From assembly GCA_041398785.1 (NCBI GenBank), contig JAWKUA010000018.1, positions 1-64,000 on the forward strand: a stretch of DNA of 64,000 nucleotides. The letters run 5' to 3'. A program made the translations under genes and the position numbers. Positions 49,434 to 60,270 of this stretch are shown piece after piece. How positions within the stretch are numbered: the first letter of the stretch is position 1; the number at the start of each line of letters is the position of its first letter. This DNA comes from Planctomycetaceae bacterium. Its GTDB lineage: Bacteria; Planctomycetota; Planctomycetia; Planctomycetales; Planctomycetaceae. Below the pieces are notes generated by a model. It did no database searches and had not been told where the DNA came from. It saw only the letters and a program-made list of their open reading frames with translations.

Positions 49434-51194
49434 ATGTCGGTCGCCAGCGGAAACCAGCTTCGAAGCGGCAGTGAGCGTGTTGTCGCACACTGGCGAAGTT
49501 CATTCGTCGCCGGCTGCGTGATTCTGGGGTGGGCTGTTCTGGTCGGACGTCTGATTCAGTTGCAGGGTGCTCAGCGCGAACTGCTGCACACGAAAGTCTC
49601 GCGGCAGAGCACATTTATCGACACGGTTCCGGCACGACCGGGTGAGATCCTTGATCGTAACGGGCATGTGCTGGCCATGACCGTAACGTGTGAGAGCCTG
49701 TACGCGGTGCCGGCGGAGATTGACGATCCCTGGGATTTCGCCCTGCCCCTGGCGACGGCGCTGAATCTGGATGCCGACGAGTTATTTCGCCGCGTGACGG
49801 AAGACCGGGATCGGCAATTTGTCTGGGTGCGCCGGCGGGTTACCGAGGATCAGGTGCGAGTAATCCGGGACCTCAATCTTCCGCCGCGAACGTGGGGTTT
49901 TCGGCGCGAGTATCTTCGTCAGTATCCGCAGGGAGCATTCGCGGCACATGTGCTGGGAATGCGGGACATCGACAACGCCGGCCACGGCGGGCTGGAACAG
50001 AGTCTTGACGATCTGATCCGCGGTGTGGACGGCCGCCGCGTCATGACTCGGGATGCGCGCGGCGTTGTCGTCGAAGTGGAAGCCGCCCGGTCGAAGGTTC
50101 CCGAACACGGTCGCACCGTGATTTCGACTCTGGACCTGCTGACGCAGATCGAAACCGAACGGCAACTGGACGAACTGGTCCGGCGCTGGCAACCCGTCGG
50201 TGCCTGTGCCGTTGTGATGGAACCAGGGACCGGCGACATCCTGGCGATGGCCTCGCGACCGTCGTTTGACCCCAACACGCCGTCACAGATTCCTGACAAT
50301 GCCTGGCGGAATCTGGCCGTTTCCGCCGTGTTCGAACCCGGTTCCACGTTCAAACCGTTTATCGTCGCCTGGGCAATGCAGCACGGCCTGCTTCAGCCTG
50401 ACGAGATGATTCCCTGCTTTAACGGTGCCTACCGTATGGGTCGCCGAGTTCTGCATGATCATCACGCGTACTCCGAACTCAGCGTCGAAGATGTGCTGGT
50501 GAAGTCCAGCAACATCGGGATGGCCCGCATCGCCGAACGCATGGGACTTGACGGTCTGTACGAAGCGACCGCCGCGTTCGGATTTGGCCGGCGCACCGGC
50601 ATCGAACTTCCCGGAGAAATCGACGGCCTGGTACGGGATCGAAGTGACTGGAATGACTACTCGCTGGGTTCGATTCCGATGGGACACGAACTCGCGGTAA
50701 CGCCGCTGCAACTGATCACCGCGCACGCCGCGCTGGCCGCCGGCGGACAACTCGTTCGCCCGCGACTGCTGATCGATACCACCGACCAGACCACTGACGC
50801 GTCGATCGTCTCAATCCCGACCGTGGATCCCACAACGCCGGTGGAATCTCGCCTGGTGCGACCGGACGTCGCCGCATGGGTCGTGACCGGTCCCATGAAA
50901 GGCGTTGTCGAACGAGGGACGGCGAAATCGGTCCGAGTTTCCGGGCTGAGCATGTTCGGCAAGACCGGAACGGCTCAAAAGGCAGACCCGGTTAACGGCG
51001 GGTATTCCGTTTCCAGGGATGTGTGTTCGTTCGTCTGCGGAGCCCCGGCCGAATCACCTCGGGTTCTCGTCCTGGTGATGGTCGACGAACCGACCGGCGA
51101 AGGTTCGCATTTCGGCGGAACCGTCGCGGCTCCAGCGGCCACCGCGGTTCTGCAGTTCGCTCTGAAGCGCACGGCGGTGTTGCGTTCTCGATGA
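49434..51194 (+). CDS. ftsI: Peptidoglycan transpeptidase (class B PBP, FtsI/PBP3 type)
   Basis: 586 residues. It cross-links septal peptidoglycan. N-terminal membrane helix (FVAGCVILGWAVLVGRLIQL), PBP dimerisation domain (VPARPGEILDRNGHVLAMTV; HVLGMRDIDNAGHGGLEQSL), then the transpeptidase domain with Ser304-x-x-Lys307 (EPGSTFKPF), Ser358-Ser359-Asn360 and Lys510-Thr-Gly (FGKTGTAQK). All three catalytic motifs are intact. Known planctomycetes lack FtsZ, so its use without a Z-ring is of interest. No ftsZ or mur genes follow within the window. Confidence 0.94.
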   Translation: MSVASGNQLRSGSERVVAHWRSSFVAGCVILGWAVLVGRLIQLQGAQRELLHTKVSRQSTFIDTVPARPGEILDRNGHVLAMTVTCESLYAVPAEIDDPWDFALPLATALNLDADELFRRVTEDRDRQFVWVRRRVTEDQVRVIRDLNLPPRTWGFRREYLRQYPQGAFAAHVLGMRDIDNAGHGGLEQSLDDLIRGVDGRRVMTRDARGVVVEVEAARSKVPEHGRTVISTLDLLTQIETERQLDELVRRWQPVGACAVVMEPGTGDILAMASRPSFDPNTPSQIPDNAWRNLAVSAVFEPGSTFKPFIVAWAMQHGLLQPDEMIPCFNGAYRMGRRVLHDHHAYSELSVEDVLVKSSNIGMARIAERMGLDGLYEATAAFGFGRRTGIELPGEIDGLVRDRSDWNDYSLGSIPMGHELAVTPLQLITAHAALAAGGQLVRPRLLIDTTDQTTDASIVSIPTVDPTTPVESRLVRPDVAAWVVTGPMKGVVERGTAKSVRVSGLSMFGKTGTAQKADPVNGGYSVSRDVCSFVCGAPAESPRVLVLVMVDEPTGEGSHFGGTVAAPAATAVLQFALKRTAVLRSR

Positions 51195-51313
51195 ACGTCA
51201 GTTGTTGTCGCTGCCGCGCGGCCCGGATACGATGGAACGCGACAATATTCGAACACCTCGGCGCGCAGGAATCTCGCGTCATCGTATCCCGTGCATGTCT
51301 GTGAGCGACCGGA

Positions 51314-54244
51314 TTGAGTTCCCTGGGATCAAGAACTACCGAACCCGTAACGAGCAAGCCGGGAACTGCCGAATCAGGAACCACCGGCTTGCGGCACATG
51401 GCTGTCGTGGCGGTTGCTGCGCTGATGCTTGCAGCGCTGCTCTGGCATGTCGGGACCAGTCGTTCGGCACAGACATCGCTGCTCGATCGCGCTGCCATGG
51501 CTCTGGATCGCGGTGACGCCGCGTCCGCGGAAAGCCTTGTTACCCAGTTTCTGCGGGCGACGAATCAGAAACCGGAGTCCGTCGAACAGCTTTTTGCCGT
51601 CGGCCGGCAGTTGCTAAGTTCCGGCAGACTGGCGACTGCGGAAGCGTGCCTGCGGCGCGTGTTGCGGCACGATCCTTCGCACACCGGTGCCAACGATCAT
51701 CTGGTGTTTCTGCTGCGAATCGAAGGAAGGTTATGGGACGCGCAGCAGCCGCTGCTTGCTCTGTTTCAAAGCGGTTGCTTCATCCCGGAACAGACGGGGC
51801 GTGCGTTTCCGATAAACGCAGCGGAGTACCTGGTTGCCGCGTCAACGACGGAATTCCTGCTGCTGACAGACGACGAAACCCGCTTTGCGGAAATGTGTCA
51901 CAACAGCGTGGCCGATGATTTTCTGCCGTATCTCGGCCAGGCACGGCAGGATCTGTGGGCCGATGACCTGGGTACCGCGGAATCCGTGTTTCGGCAGGTT
52001 GCCGACAAACACCCCGAAATTCCGGAAGCACAGGTTGGCGTCGGCACCGTCCTGCTGCGAAGTCAGCGGCCGGAAGCGTTTCTTGCGTGGCGGGATCGGC
52101 TGCCGCGATCGGCTTATCAACACCCGGACATCTGGGTGCTGCTGGGAATGTTCGCGAAGGAATTCGGACACGATGCGGAAACGACCGCTCGCTGTTTTCG
52201 CGAAGCCGTCCGTCTTCATCCGGGACATCGGCAGGCCGCATATCATCTCGCACAATCCCTGCGAACTCTCGGCAGGACCGAGGATGCGGAAGTCTTGTCA
52301 CGACATGCGGCGAAGCTGGCGTCTCTGGAATATGCCATTCGGACGGCTGTCAGCGAGCCCCGGCGTATTCGCGAAGTTGTCGAACTGTTGGATTCGATGG
52401 GACGGTTTTATGAGGCCACTGGCTGGTGCGAACTCGCCCGCGAAATGCGCACCGACGTCGATTGGGCTACCGAACGCCTGACCGGGCTGCGAAGTCGCAC
52501 CGCGGAAGCAAGGGCTCTGGTCGCGTCCGAATTTCGCCCCGTGGTGAATCCAGACCTGCCGCCGATCTCAGCGGCGGAAGTCCGGGTTTCTGATTCGTCG
52601 GACGCTCCTGCTCGCAGGACTGAAGACGTCACGATTCGCTTTCAGGACGACTCTGCCAGTGCGGGTCTCGAATTCCAATTCTTCAACGGTTCGGAACCGG
52701 ACGACAATCGCGCGTGGATGTTCGAATTCTGCGGCGGCGGCGTTGCTTCCTTCGATTTCGATGCCGACGACTGGCCGGACCTGTACTTCACACAGGGTTG
52801 CCTGTGGCCGCCGAGTCGTCTGAAGGAGCGGGCGATCGCGGACCGAATGTTTCGCAACATGTCGGGAAACCGGATGACCGACGTCACCGCACCTTCGGGA
52901 CTCGGCGATCTCCGTTACACGTGCGGCGTGACGTCCGGCGACATCGACGCTGATGGGTTTGATGATCCGTACCTTTCGAACATCGGGGGCAACTCGCTGT
53001 ATCGCAACAACGGCGACGGAACGTTCTCCAGAGTTCCGGACAGTTGTGGTGCCAGCGGCGAAGACTGGACCGTTTCCAGCGTGATGGCCGATCTGAACGG
53101 GGACCGACTGCCGGATATCTATGCGGTCAACTATCTCGCCGGCGACGTGCTGGAACGTACCTGCACACATCGCGGACGTCCGATTCAGTGCTACCCGACC
53201 AGCTTCCCGGCGGCTCAGGACCGGCTTTATCTGAATCAGGGAGACGGTACGTTCGCCGACGTCACTGACGCCTCCGGAATCGTGATGCCCGACGGTAAGG
53301 GCATGGGAGTCGTCGCGGCGGATCTGGACAATTGGGGCGACTCAGCCTGTTCGTGGCCAACGACACGACCGCCAATTTCCTGTTCCAGAATCGCACCGAA
53401 TTGCCCGCAGGCCCGCCGGTGTTTGAGGAACGCGGAGTTTCCGCAGGCGTCGCGCTTGGTTCGGACGGGCAGGCGCAGTCGGGAATGGGCATCGCCGCCG
53501 GAGACATCAACAACGACGGTCGACCCGACTTCTTCGTAACGAACTACTATCTGGAACCGAACAACCTGTTCGTGCAGATTTCGGAAGGTCAGTTCGAAGA
53601 CCAGGCCCGGCGATTCAGGCCGCACGAATCCGGGTACACACGAATGGGCTGGGGAGCCGCAATTTCTTGACGGCGATCTGGACGGCGATGATGATCTGGT
53701 TGTGGCAAACGGGCATCTCGACGATTTCTCTTCCGACGGAGTGCCCTATCGAATGTTGCCCGCCTGTTATCAGAATCGCGGCGATTCCGGATTCGACGAA
53801 TTGACAGGTGCCAGCGCGGGGAATTTCTTCAGTGAACCGGCGCTGGGCAGAGCCGTTTCGCGGCTGGACTGGAATCGGGACGGCCTGCCGGACCTGGCGG
53901 TGACCAGCGTCGGCACCTCCGCAGCGCTGCTGACCAACATTACGCCGGACGCCGGCAACTTCGTGAAATTTCAACTTGTTGGAACATCATCCGAACGATG
54001 CGCGTTCGGAGCACGTGTGCAGCTCGACAGCGGCGACCGTACGTGGACCCGGCAGCTAGTCGCAGGAGACGGCTTCTCGGCGGCGAACCAGCGTTGTCTG
54101 ATTTTCGGGATCGACGACCGTTCGAAGCTGGACAGGGTCATTGTGACCTGGCCATCCGGTCGAATTCAGACGTATAAGAATCCGGAACCGAATTCACATT
54201 ACACAATCGTTGAAGACTCGAACAAAGTCTGGAAAAAGCCCTGA
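51314..54244 (+). CDS. TPR / FG-GAP / ASPIC-UnbV (CRTAC1-type) protein, frameshifted
   Basis: About 976 residues. A membrane anchor (MAVVAVAALMLAALLWHV; start TTG 51314 or ATG 51398) precedes a TPR region (about residues 50-380). FG-GAP-like beta-propeller repeats follow: GGGVASFDFDADDWPDLYFT, GDIDADGFDDPYLSNIGGNS, ADLNGDRLPDIYAVNYLAG and GDINNDGRPDFFVTNYYLEP. The C-terminus is an ASPIC/UnbV domain: FGARVQLDSGDRTWTRQLVA and VTWPSGRIQTY. The frame breaks near 53333 (LDN, then RLSLFVANDTT) and 53660 (GWG, then QFLDGDLDGDDDLVVANG). Both sides are conserved, so these are probably sequence errors. Family members are exported and often accompany multiheme-TPR proteins, as here. Activity unknown. 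Confidence 0.82.
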
Positions 54245-55290
54245 TGAGCATGTTCCTGACACGACCGCACCGCGCGATCCCGTTGCTGCTCATGCTGTCC
54301 CTGATTCCGGCTGTCGGGTGCAGCGACTCCGGCAAGGGGGCTGCCGGAAATCCGGAAGAGCAGCATGCGGCACTCGCACAGAATCCGCCGGAACTGACGG
54401 TCAAGTGGCAGCGCGGCAGCATTGGGTTCACGCACTGGCCGTCTGGCGACGCCGGGTACGGAGAAATGTTCTTTCAGCGGGGGCAGGTGACCGATGAGAA
54501 GTTGAAGACACTGACGAATCTCCAAAACCTGCGAGATCTGGATCTGGCCTACACGGAAGTCACCGATGACGGACTGTCACAGTTCGAGCAACTCACGTCG
54601 CTGGCGCGCATTGACCTGACTGGCACGAAAATTACGGACGCCGGTCTGGAATACATCGGGCGGACTCCATCGCTGATGGAACTGCGGCTGACGAATACTC
54701 GCATCGGCGATCCAGGCCTGAAAACGCTGACAGCGACTGCTGAAAAACTTCGATTTGTCTTTCTTGACGGCACAGACGTCGGTGACGAAGGTCTCCGTCA
54801 ATTGTCGTCGATGCCGAGTCTTGAGGGTGTCGACCTGCGTGGATGCAGGAACATTACGTCCGCCGGGGTTCTGCACCTGGCGGGCCTGCCGAATCTGAAG
54901 CAACTGGTCGTTTCTGAGACTGCGGTCGGCGACGAGTTCCTGTCCGAACTTCCGAAGTTCCGCCAATTGATCTTCCTTGATGTCGGTCCGAACGTCACCG
55001 AAGCAGGGCGTGCCAATCTGGCCAGTCTCACTGAACTGGTGGCGGTTAGATTGTCCGGCCCCGGCGTCACCGATGGTGTGCTGAAGCAGCTTTCGTTGCC
55101 CGGTTTGCAGGAAATTCGATTGGATAGTACCGCCGTAACCGACGACGGACTGAGCGTGCTTTACGGGGCGAACGACCTGCGGCGCCTGTTTTTGACTTCG
55201 TCGATGGTGACCGAAGACGGTGCCAACAAGCTGCGCGCGACGTTGTCGAATTGCCTGGTTCGATTGGAGTCGTCCGATGAGTCGGAGTAG
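54244..55290 (+). CDS. Leucine-rich-repeat lipoprotein
   Basis: 348 residues, lipoprotein signal with lipobox PAVGC (Cys near residue 26). Its ATG overlaps the previous stop (TGATG), so it is coupled to the ASPIC/UnbV gene. From residue about 80 it is made of ribonuclease-inhibitor-like LRRs with the bacterial pattern LxxLDLxxTxVTDxGL: LRDLDLAYTEVTDDGL, LARIDLTGTKITDAGL, LMELRLTNTRIGDPGL, LQEIRLDSTAVTDDGL. It is probably a protein-binding scaffold at the membrane surface, with the upstream protein the obvious partner. Confidence 0.88.
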   Translation: MSMFLTRPHRAIPLLLMLSLIPAVGCSDSGKGAAGNPEEQHAALAQNPPELTVKWQRGSIGFTHWPSGDAGYGEMFFQRGQVTDEKLKTLTNLQNLRDLDLAYTEVTDDGLSQFEQLTSLARIDLTGTKITDAGLEYIGRTPSLMELRLTNTRIGDPGLKTLTATAEKLRFVFLDGTDVGDEGLRQLSSMPSLEGVDLRGCRNITSAGVLHLAGLPNLKQLVVSETAVGDEFLSELPKFRQLIFLDVGPNVTEAGRANLASLTELVAVRLSGPGVTDGVLKQLSLPGLQEIRLDSTAVTDDGLSVLYGANDLRRLFLTSSMVTEDGANKLRATLSNCLVRLESSDESE

Positions 55291-56049
55291 TCCAGCTTCT
55301 CCGCAGAAACCCGCGCTTCGCAGAAACCCGAGTAGCGGCCGCGATCGGTTTCGAACTCTCGTTCAGAACCTGTGGGACAATGGCCGGTGGCTCCAGCTTC
55401 TCCGGCCAAACTCTGGGCGACGCATGGCATTGCTGCTTTGATCTTCCCGAATCACCACCACGGCATCTCGATTGGGCACGTGCATCGCAATTGGCGGTGA
55501 CCCGAGCGATGACGATACGTCCCGAAGACTCCGGCCGTGGCTCGGCACAGGATTGCGCGATTTTACGACGGCAACCCACGCGATCAATTTCCACGGAGAC
55601 GAAACGGGCCTTTCCGATTCACTCGGTGAGCCATCGCGAGGCCGGGGAGTCCTGCGGTTTCTTCCTGGCGAACCTGCGGTTTCTTCCTGGCGAATACGAA
55701 CCCAACGTAACATCTGGTCTGCAGTAAATGCGATGGCAGCGGGGAGTGCGGCAGTCATACCAAAGAGAAGTCATTCTGCTGCCGCATGAGGTGATTCTGT
55801 GGCAATCTGGGGGAGAGAACTTTCACCAGTCCCACTCGCGTCGGCAGGGAAAAACATGAAGTTTCTCGGCTGTTCCATCAGAAAATCGTGGCATTCTCAA
55901 GGTTGCAAACGCCCCGAGGATCATCATAATGATTTTGGCGAGTGCCGTTTGGGTTGTTTGTGCGATCCGGCGGTGGATGTTTCATTCCGGTCTCGCCACG
56001 GTTTGCAGTCACATTCTGGTCCTTTGTTTGTTCAAAAGGAGGTTCTCTG
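55291..56049. other. Intergenic region with short duplications
   Basis: About 760 bases without a convincing gene. It holds a 22-base tandem duplication (55651-55694) and two copies of CGCAGAAACCCG near 55300-55335. An AAAGGAGG ribosome binding site for the pseudopilin lies at the right end (about 56034-56043). Confidence 0.45.
55651..55694 (+). repeat. Perfect 22-base tandem duplication
   Basis: 55651-55672 and 55673-55694 are identical and adjacent, beginning CCTGCGGTTTC. Only two copies are present. This is slipped-strand duplication; no function is implied. Confidence 0.9.
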
Positions 56050-57098
56050 ATGCAGCATCTGAAGTCCCGAAAACGAGGGTTCACCCTCATCGAATTGCTG
56101 GTCGTGATCGCGATCATTGCAATTCTGATCTCGTTGCTCCTGCCGGCAGTGCAGCAGGCACGAGAGGCCGCACGTCGTACTCAGTGCAAGAATAATCTGC
56201 ATCAGCTTGGATTGGCATTGCACAACTATCACGACACCTACGGCCAATTTGCGTTTGCACAGGGATGGAACGACAATCCTGACGGCGATTCCGCCCGCCT
56301 TTGGAATCCCGGTACATCGCAGGCGAAAGGCAGTCTTTTTGTCGGTTTGTTGCCTTACATCGACCAGGCCACCCTGTATGAAAAGCTGGACTTTGGCAAC
56401 CTGACGAATCCAGCACCGCCGGAACAGCAGGTTGTCGACGCGGCTACCGGCCGCCGCCTGCAGGAAGTCGTGCTGCCGGCATTGATCTGTCCCAGCGACG
56501 ACCATGCCAAGACGTTTAACAACATCGGACTGACAAACTACGCAGGTTCGACGGGCGCCCAGGAATGTGCAAACATTACAGGTTGCACTCTGTTCCCCGG
56601 CAACGTCTTCGGAACAGGCCCCGCGGGACACGGCGGAGTACACATCAGAGCGGTTGCAGCGCCAAGGGCGGCAGCAACGGCGTCAATGGCTCCTGTGTCT
56701 CCGGCATCTACGCTCGATGGGGATGGGGTGCCAGTCTTCGCATGATCAAAGACGGTGCATCCAACACGATTCTGCTGGGCGAAGTTCGGCCCCTTTGCGG
56801 CGACCACTACCACCTTGGCGGCGGATGGGCTGGTTTCAATGCGAACTGGACCGGAACCGCCGGACCGATCAACTGGGGAACCTGCCCGGAAGATCCGCTG
56901 TACAGCAACGACAACTCGTCCATGTGCCACGACATTCGTGACTGGCGATTGTCACAGGCATTCAAGTCGCGTCACGAAGGCGGAGCACAGTTTCTGCTGG
57001 CCGATGGCTCGATCAAATTCCTGTCAGAAAACATCGACTGGATGACTTACCAGAAGCTGGGAGATCGCCGTGACGGACAGGTCATCGGTGAATTCTAG
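56050..57098 (+). CDS. DUF1559 prepilin-like (type II/IV pseudopilin) protein, frameshifted
   Basis: About 350 residues from ATG at 56050, preceded by AGGAGG. The N-terminus is a type IV prepilin signal, RGFTLIELLVVIAIIAIL, cleaved after Gly with Glu at +5 of the mature chain, followed by SLLLPAVQQAREAARRTQC. The DUF1559 body has NNLHQLGLALHNYHDTYGQF, and the C-terminal signature FLLADGSIKFLSENID. The frame breaks near 56640: VFGTGPAGHGG continues as GSNGVNGSCVSGIYARWGWG. DUF1559 proteins are greatly expanded in planctomycetes and are thought to build pseudopili or surface fibres. Confidence 0.88.
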
Positions 57099-57598
57099 TC
57101 TGCCAGTGTGACCCTGTTGGTGTGAAGCTTACGCAAGCTGCGCGATGTGACCTGAACGAAGGTATCCGCCGCTCGTCGTCGGAAACGGTTCTCCAGGTTG
57201 CTCGGCGCAATTTTTCGTTGGTGGTCACTCTTGACGTGATCCACCAGATTTTGTCAGTACGGAATGCCGGGACGACACCAGCAGTCGCAGCAGCATTCGT
57301 GCAGTGACTTGTCGCCGTTCTCAGTCCGCGACGGAGATCGGGTAAGAAACGCTGCACCGCGAGACGAGCGGCACACGCTGCACATACTTCAGGATCCTGT
57401 TGCGCTTCCCGAGACCTGAAATCCAGCCCCGACCGGGTTACAATGTTTCGTTCCGCACCCGCTGTTGCGACAAGCTCACCCATCCTGTCAGCGGTCATGC
57501 GACATTCTTTGTTCGCCGGTCTGAATAGCGCCAGCACACGGCGTAGACGTTGCTTTGGGCATCGATAGATCTTTGTTTCGACATGAGGAGAGATTTCC
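57099..57598. other. Intergenic region, no gene seen
   Basis: 500 bases between the pseudopilin and the next lipoprotein gene. Minus-strand frames here are Arg-rich and start inside the neighbouring gene, so I do not accept them. ATGAGGAGAG before the GTG at 57599 serves as ribosome binding site. Confidence 0.4.
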
Positions 57599-58144
57599 GT
57601 GAAGTTCAAGTCAGTTGCGTTCTGTAGAGTTCTGTTGCCAGCGATTGTCGGCCTGGCGCTTCTTCCAATCGTCGGATGCGGTGGTGCTAACGACCGGCTG
57701 GAAACATCACCTGTCAGCGGCACCGTCACTGTTGACGGGGCACCGGTTGCCGGCGCGTCGGTCAATTTCCACCCCGTTTCGGAAACCAAGAGCCGGGAAG
57801 CGTACGGGATTACAAACGACCAGGGAGAGTTTTCGCTGACAACTTATGACGATGGTGACGGTGCCGTTCCGGGTACTTACCTGATCTCGATCACAAAGCG
57901 GGAAGTCAAGAAGGGACTGGACCCAAGCACTTTGACTCCCAGCGGTCCCGATAATCCCGGGAGTGCGGAATATGCAAAAATGATGATCGGCAACAACCGC
58001 GAAAGCGCCTTCGAAGACACGGGGGCTGTTCCTGCACAATACCAGGATAAAGAATCGTCCGGACTCAAGCGAACCGTTGACGCAGGAGGCGGAAACGTTT
58101 TCAACTTTGAACTGAAGAAAGAGGCCGCACCGGAAAAGAACTGA
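57599..58144 (+). CDS. Carboxypeptidase-regulatory-like lipoprotein
   Basis: 181 residues with a GTG start. Lipobox PIVGC at about residue 27. The mature part is one beta-sandwich of the transthyretin/carboxypeptidase-regulatory type: VSGTVTVDGAPVAGASVNFH, YGITNDQGEFSLTTYDDGDG and VPGTYLISITKRE. These short lipoproteins commonly follow DUF1559 genes in planctomycetes, as here, so a surface partner of the pseudopilin is likely. Charged C-terminus (ELKKEAAPEKN). Confidence 0.88.
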   Translation: MKFKSVAFCRVLLPAIVGLALLPIVGCGGANDRLETSPVSGTVTVDGAPVAGASVNFHPVSETKSREAYGITNDQGEFSLTTYDDGDGAVPGTYLISITKREVKKGLDPSTLTPSGPDNPGSAEYAKMMIGNNRESAFEDTGAVPAQYQDKESSGLKRTVDAGGGNVFNFELKKEAAPEKN

Positions 58145-58231
58145 TAACGGACGGCCTGCCGGTATTCCCTCGTCAGCGAATGGCACGACGGTTGACTTCG
58201 TGCCGGGCAAGTTCCCGTCGATTGCGGTTAC

Positions 58232-59512
58232 ATGGAAAATGACACAAGACATCATTTTCGCTCGTGGAAGCGCGTCGGCTCGCTGTTCGTCCTGGCAGTC
58301 ATCGTGTGTTTCTCGGGAAGCTATGCGCTGCGATGGCACGGTATTCGTCAGGCGCGTCAGGCGCTGACAATCCATGATCCGGATCTTGCTCTTCAGTGGC
58401 TGGCGACTGCGCGTCGCTTTTCATTCGACAATGCCGAGATTCAGTTCCTGACTGCTCGTGCGTATCGCCGGCTCGGCGATCCTGAAGCGATGCGGCAACA
58501 CCTGGAGCTTGCCGGAAAGCTTGGCTGGCCAAGAGATGTCCTGGAGCGGGAATTCACGCTGGCTCAGGCACAGGCAGGAATGCTGCAACAAGCGGAACCG
58601 TACCTTCAGGGCATGTTGCTGGATTCCGGTGGCGATGGGGCGGAGATCTGCGCAGCGTTCGTCAACGGGTACGTACATCACTATCAGTTCGGACGCGCCT
58701 TTGCCCTGCTGGACGCATGGGAAAAGGATTTTCCTGTCGATGCCGAACCGTACATGATGCGGGGACGGCTACGGTATCAATGGCAGGACTGGACGGCGGC
58801 CGAAGCGGCGTTTCGAGCGGCTCTGGATCGCCGCCCGGAGCTGTTTGAGGCGAAACTAGGGCTCGCACACGTGCTTGCGGCACAGCAGAAGTTGGATGTT
58901 GCCGAACGTTTATATCTGGAATGCCTGAAGAGCAGACCACACGATACCGGACTTTTGATTGGCTGGGGCGAGTGCCTCGCGAACCAGGGACGGCCAGAGG
59001 AAGCAGCCGATGTTTTTCATCAGGCCATTGCCAACGAACCGGATAACTGTTCCGCCCGGCTCGGACTGGGCAAGATTTCTCTTGATAACGGGGACGCGGA
59101 TGAAGCGATTACCTGGCTGGAACCGGCACTGGCGGCCTGCCCCAGGCAACCGGATGTCAGGTACATCTATGCTCAGGCGCTGCTGGCATCCGGAAGAAAA
59201 GACGCAGCGGCAGAGCATCTTGAATTCTTCAAATCTGCCAGTGATGCTCTCAGGGAGGTCTCAAGACTGACGTTACATCTCGTAACGAATCCCGATGACC
59301 TGAAAGCTCGATTCGAAGTCGGAAGGCTTTACCTTGAATTCGGAACAGCGGAAGAGGGCGCCAACTGGCTGAAGACAGTACTGGCGGTTGATCCGAACCA
59401 CGTTCCTGCTCACCGCCTGCTGATGGAGTACTACCAGCAGCACGGTGAAGACGACCTGGCCGAACAGCACCGCGCATTTCTGAAGACGTCCGGTGTTCCC
59501 GGGGCGTCATAG
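58232..59512 (+). CDS. Membrane-anchored TPR protein
   Basis: 426 residues. An N-terminal helix (VGSLFVLAVIVCFSGSYAL) anchors the protein, and the rest is tetratricopeptide repeats, about eight to ten, for example ALQWLATARRFSFDNAEIQF, AFRAALDRRPELFEAKLGLA and AADVFHQAIANEPDNCSARL. It is probably a periplasmic scaffold. The neighbours are another TPR protein and a multiheme-TPR cytochrome, so a shared complex is plausible. No enzyme motif. Confidence 0.85.
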   Translation: MENDTRHHFRSWKRVGSLFVLAVIVCFSGSYALRWHGIRQARQALTIHDPDLALQWLATARRFSFDNAEIQFLTARAYRRLGDPEAMRQHLELAGKLGWPRDVLEREFTLAQAQAGMLQQAEPYLQGMLLDSGGDGAEICAAFVNGYVHHYQFGRAFALLDAWEKDFPVDAEPYMMRGRLRYQWQDWTAAEAAFRAALDRRPELFEAKLGLAHVLAAQQKLDVAERLYLECLKSRPHDTGLLIGWGECLANQGRPEEAADVFHQAIANEPDNCSARLGLGKISLDNGDADEAITWLEPALAACPRQPDVRYIYAQALLASGRKDAAAEHLEFFKSASDALREVSRLTLHLVTNPDDLKARFEVGRLYLEFGTAEEGANWLKTVLAVDPNHVPAHRLLMEYYQQHGEDDLAEQHRAFLKTSGVPGAS

Positions 59513-59564
59513 TTCCGTGGGCGTTCGACTTATTGACTTTTCCCAATCTGCAAAGAACAAAGCA

Positions 59565-60270
59565 ATGAATGACAAGGCGACCACCGAATCACCCGGTGAC
59601 GATGACAACGACTCCCGCGACGCGCCGGAGCAGGCTCCGGATTGAAGTCGGAAGTGTCGGCCCGGGCGGTACTGATTCCCATTCTTCTGGCCGTGTTGGC
59701 AATCGGCGGATTCTTCGCCTACCGAAAGGCCGACGCCTGGCAGGAAGAGGCTGCTCGAAAGGAAGTCACTAAGCATGCGGAGCCTCCCACGGAATGGAAG
59801 GGGCTGCGCTGAATGACACGCGAGCTCAGATTGCGAAGATGCTTGTTGAGTCCGGAGCCCGCTGGCCGTCAATTCAGAAGCCCGGAATGTCGCCGACACC
59901 CTGGGCCGCTCAGGTGCGCCTGAAGTTCAACGGACATGATGCGGAAGAATTTTCGCTGCGGTTTTCCGACGGTCAGCGGTGGGACTACGGACAACACCCG
60001 GAAGCGTCGAATGAGGTTGTTGACGAGAAGACGCTGATCGGTTCGTTCGATCCGGATGCAACACTGACCGGCATCATGTGGAAGGTTCCCCTTTCTGACT
60101 ACGACGTCACAAACGAAACGGTCCCGCTGGAAGTGCTACAGGCGCTGGGCACTCCGGATTCACAGGACAGAGACATCACCGGCGCCGGGAACGTCTACCT
60201 TTGGGAATGGCCCACCGTGAAGGCGTTCTTCACCACCGTTGACAGCAAGGTCTCGCTGCAGCTTCCCTGA
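59565..60270 (+). CDS. Probable bitopic membrane protein, frameshifted
   Basis: Read as one gene of about 235 residues with two frame breaks. The first frame from ATG 59565 gives an acidic head (MNDKATTESPGDDDNDS). After about 59641 a second frame gives a membrane helix (VLIPILLAVLAIGGFFAYRK) and a charged stretch up to EPPTEWK. After about 59805 the third frame (ALNDTRAQIAKMLVESGARW) runs to the stop with WAAQVRLKFNGHDAEEFSLR and VYLWEWPTVKAFF. I do not recognise a family. The alternative is two or three separate small genes, but none has a good start of its own. Confidence 0.45.

Noticed and set aside
55651..55694. CRISPR repeats
   Set aside because: Only two directly adjacent copies with no spacer, and no cas gene in the window.
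57082..57789. 235-residue minus-strand frame
   Set aside because: It runs antisense into the lipoprotein gene at 57599, has random-like composition and no start signal.
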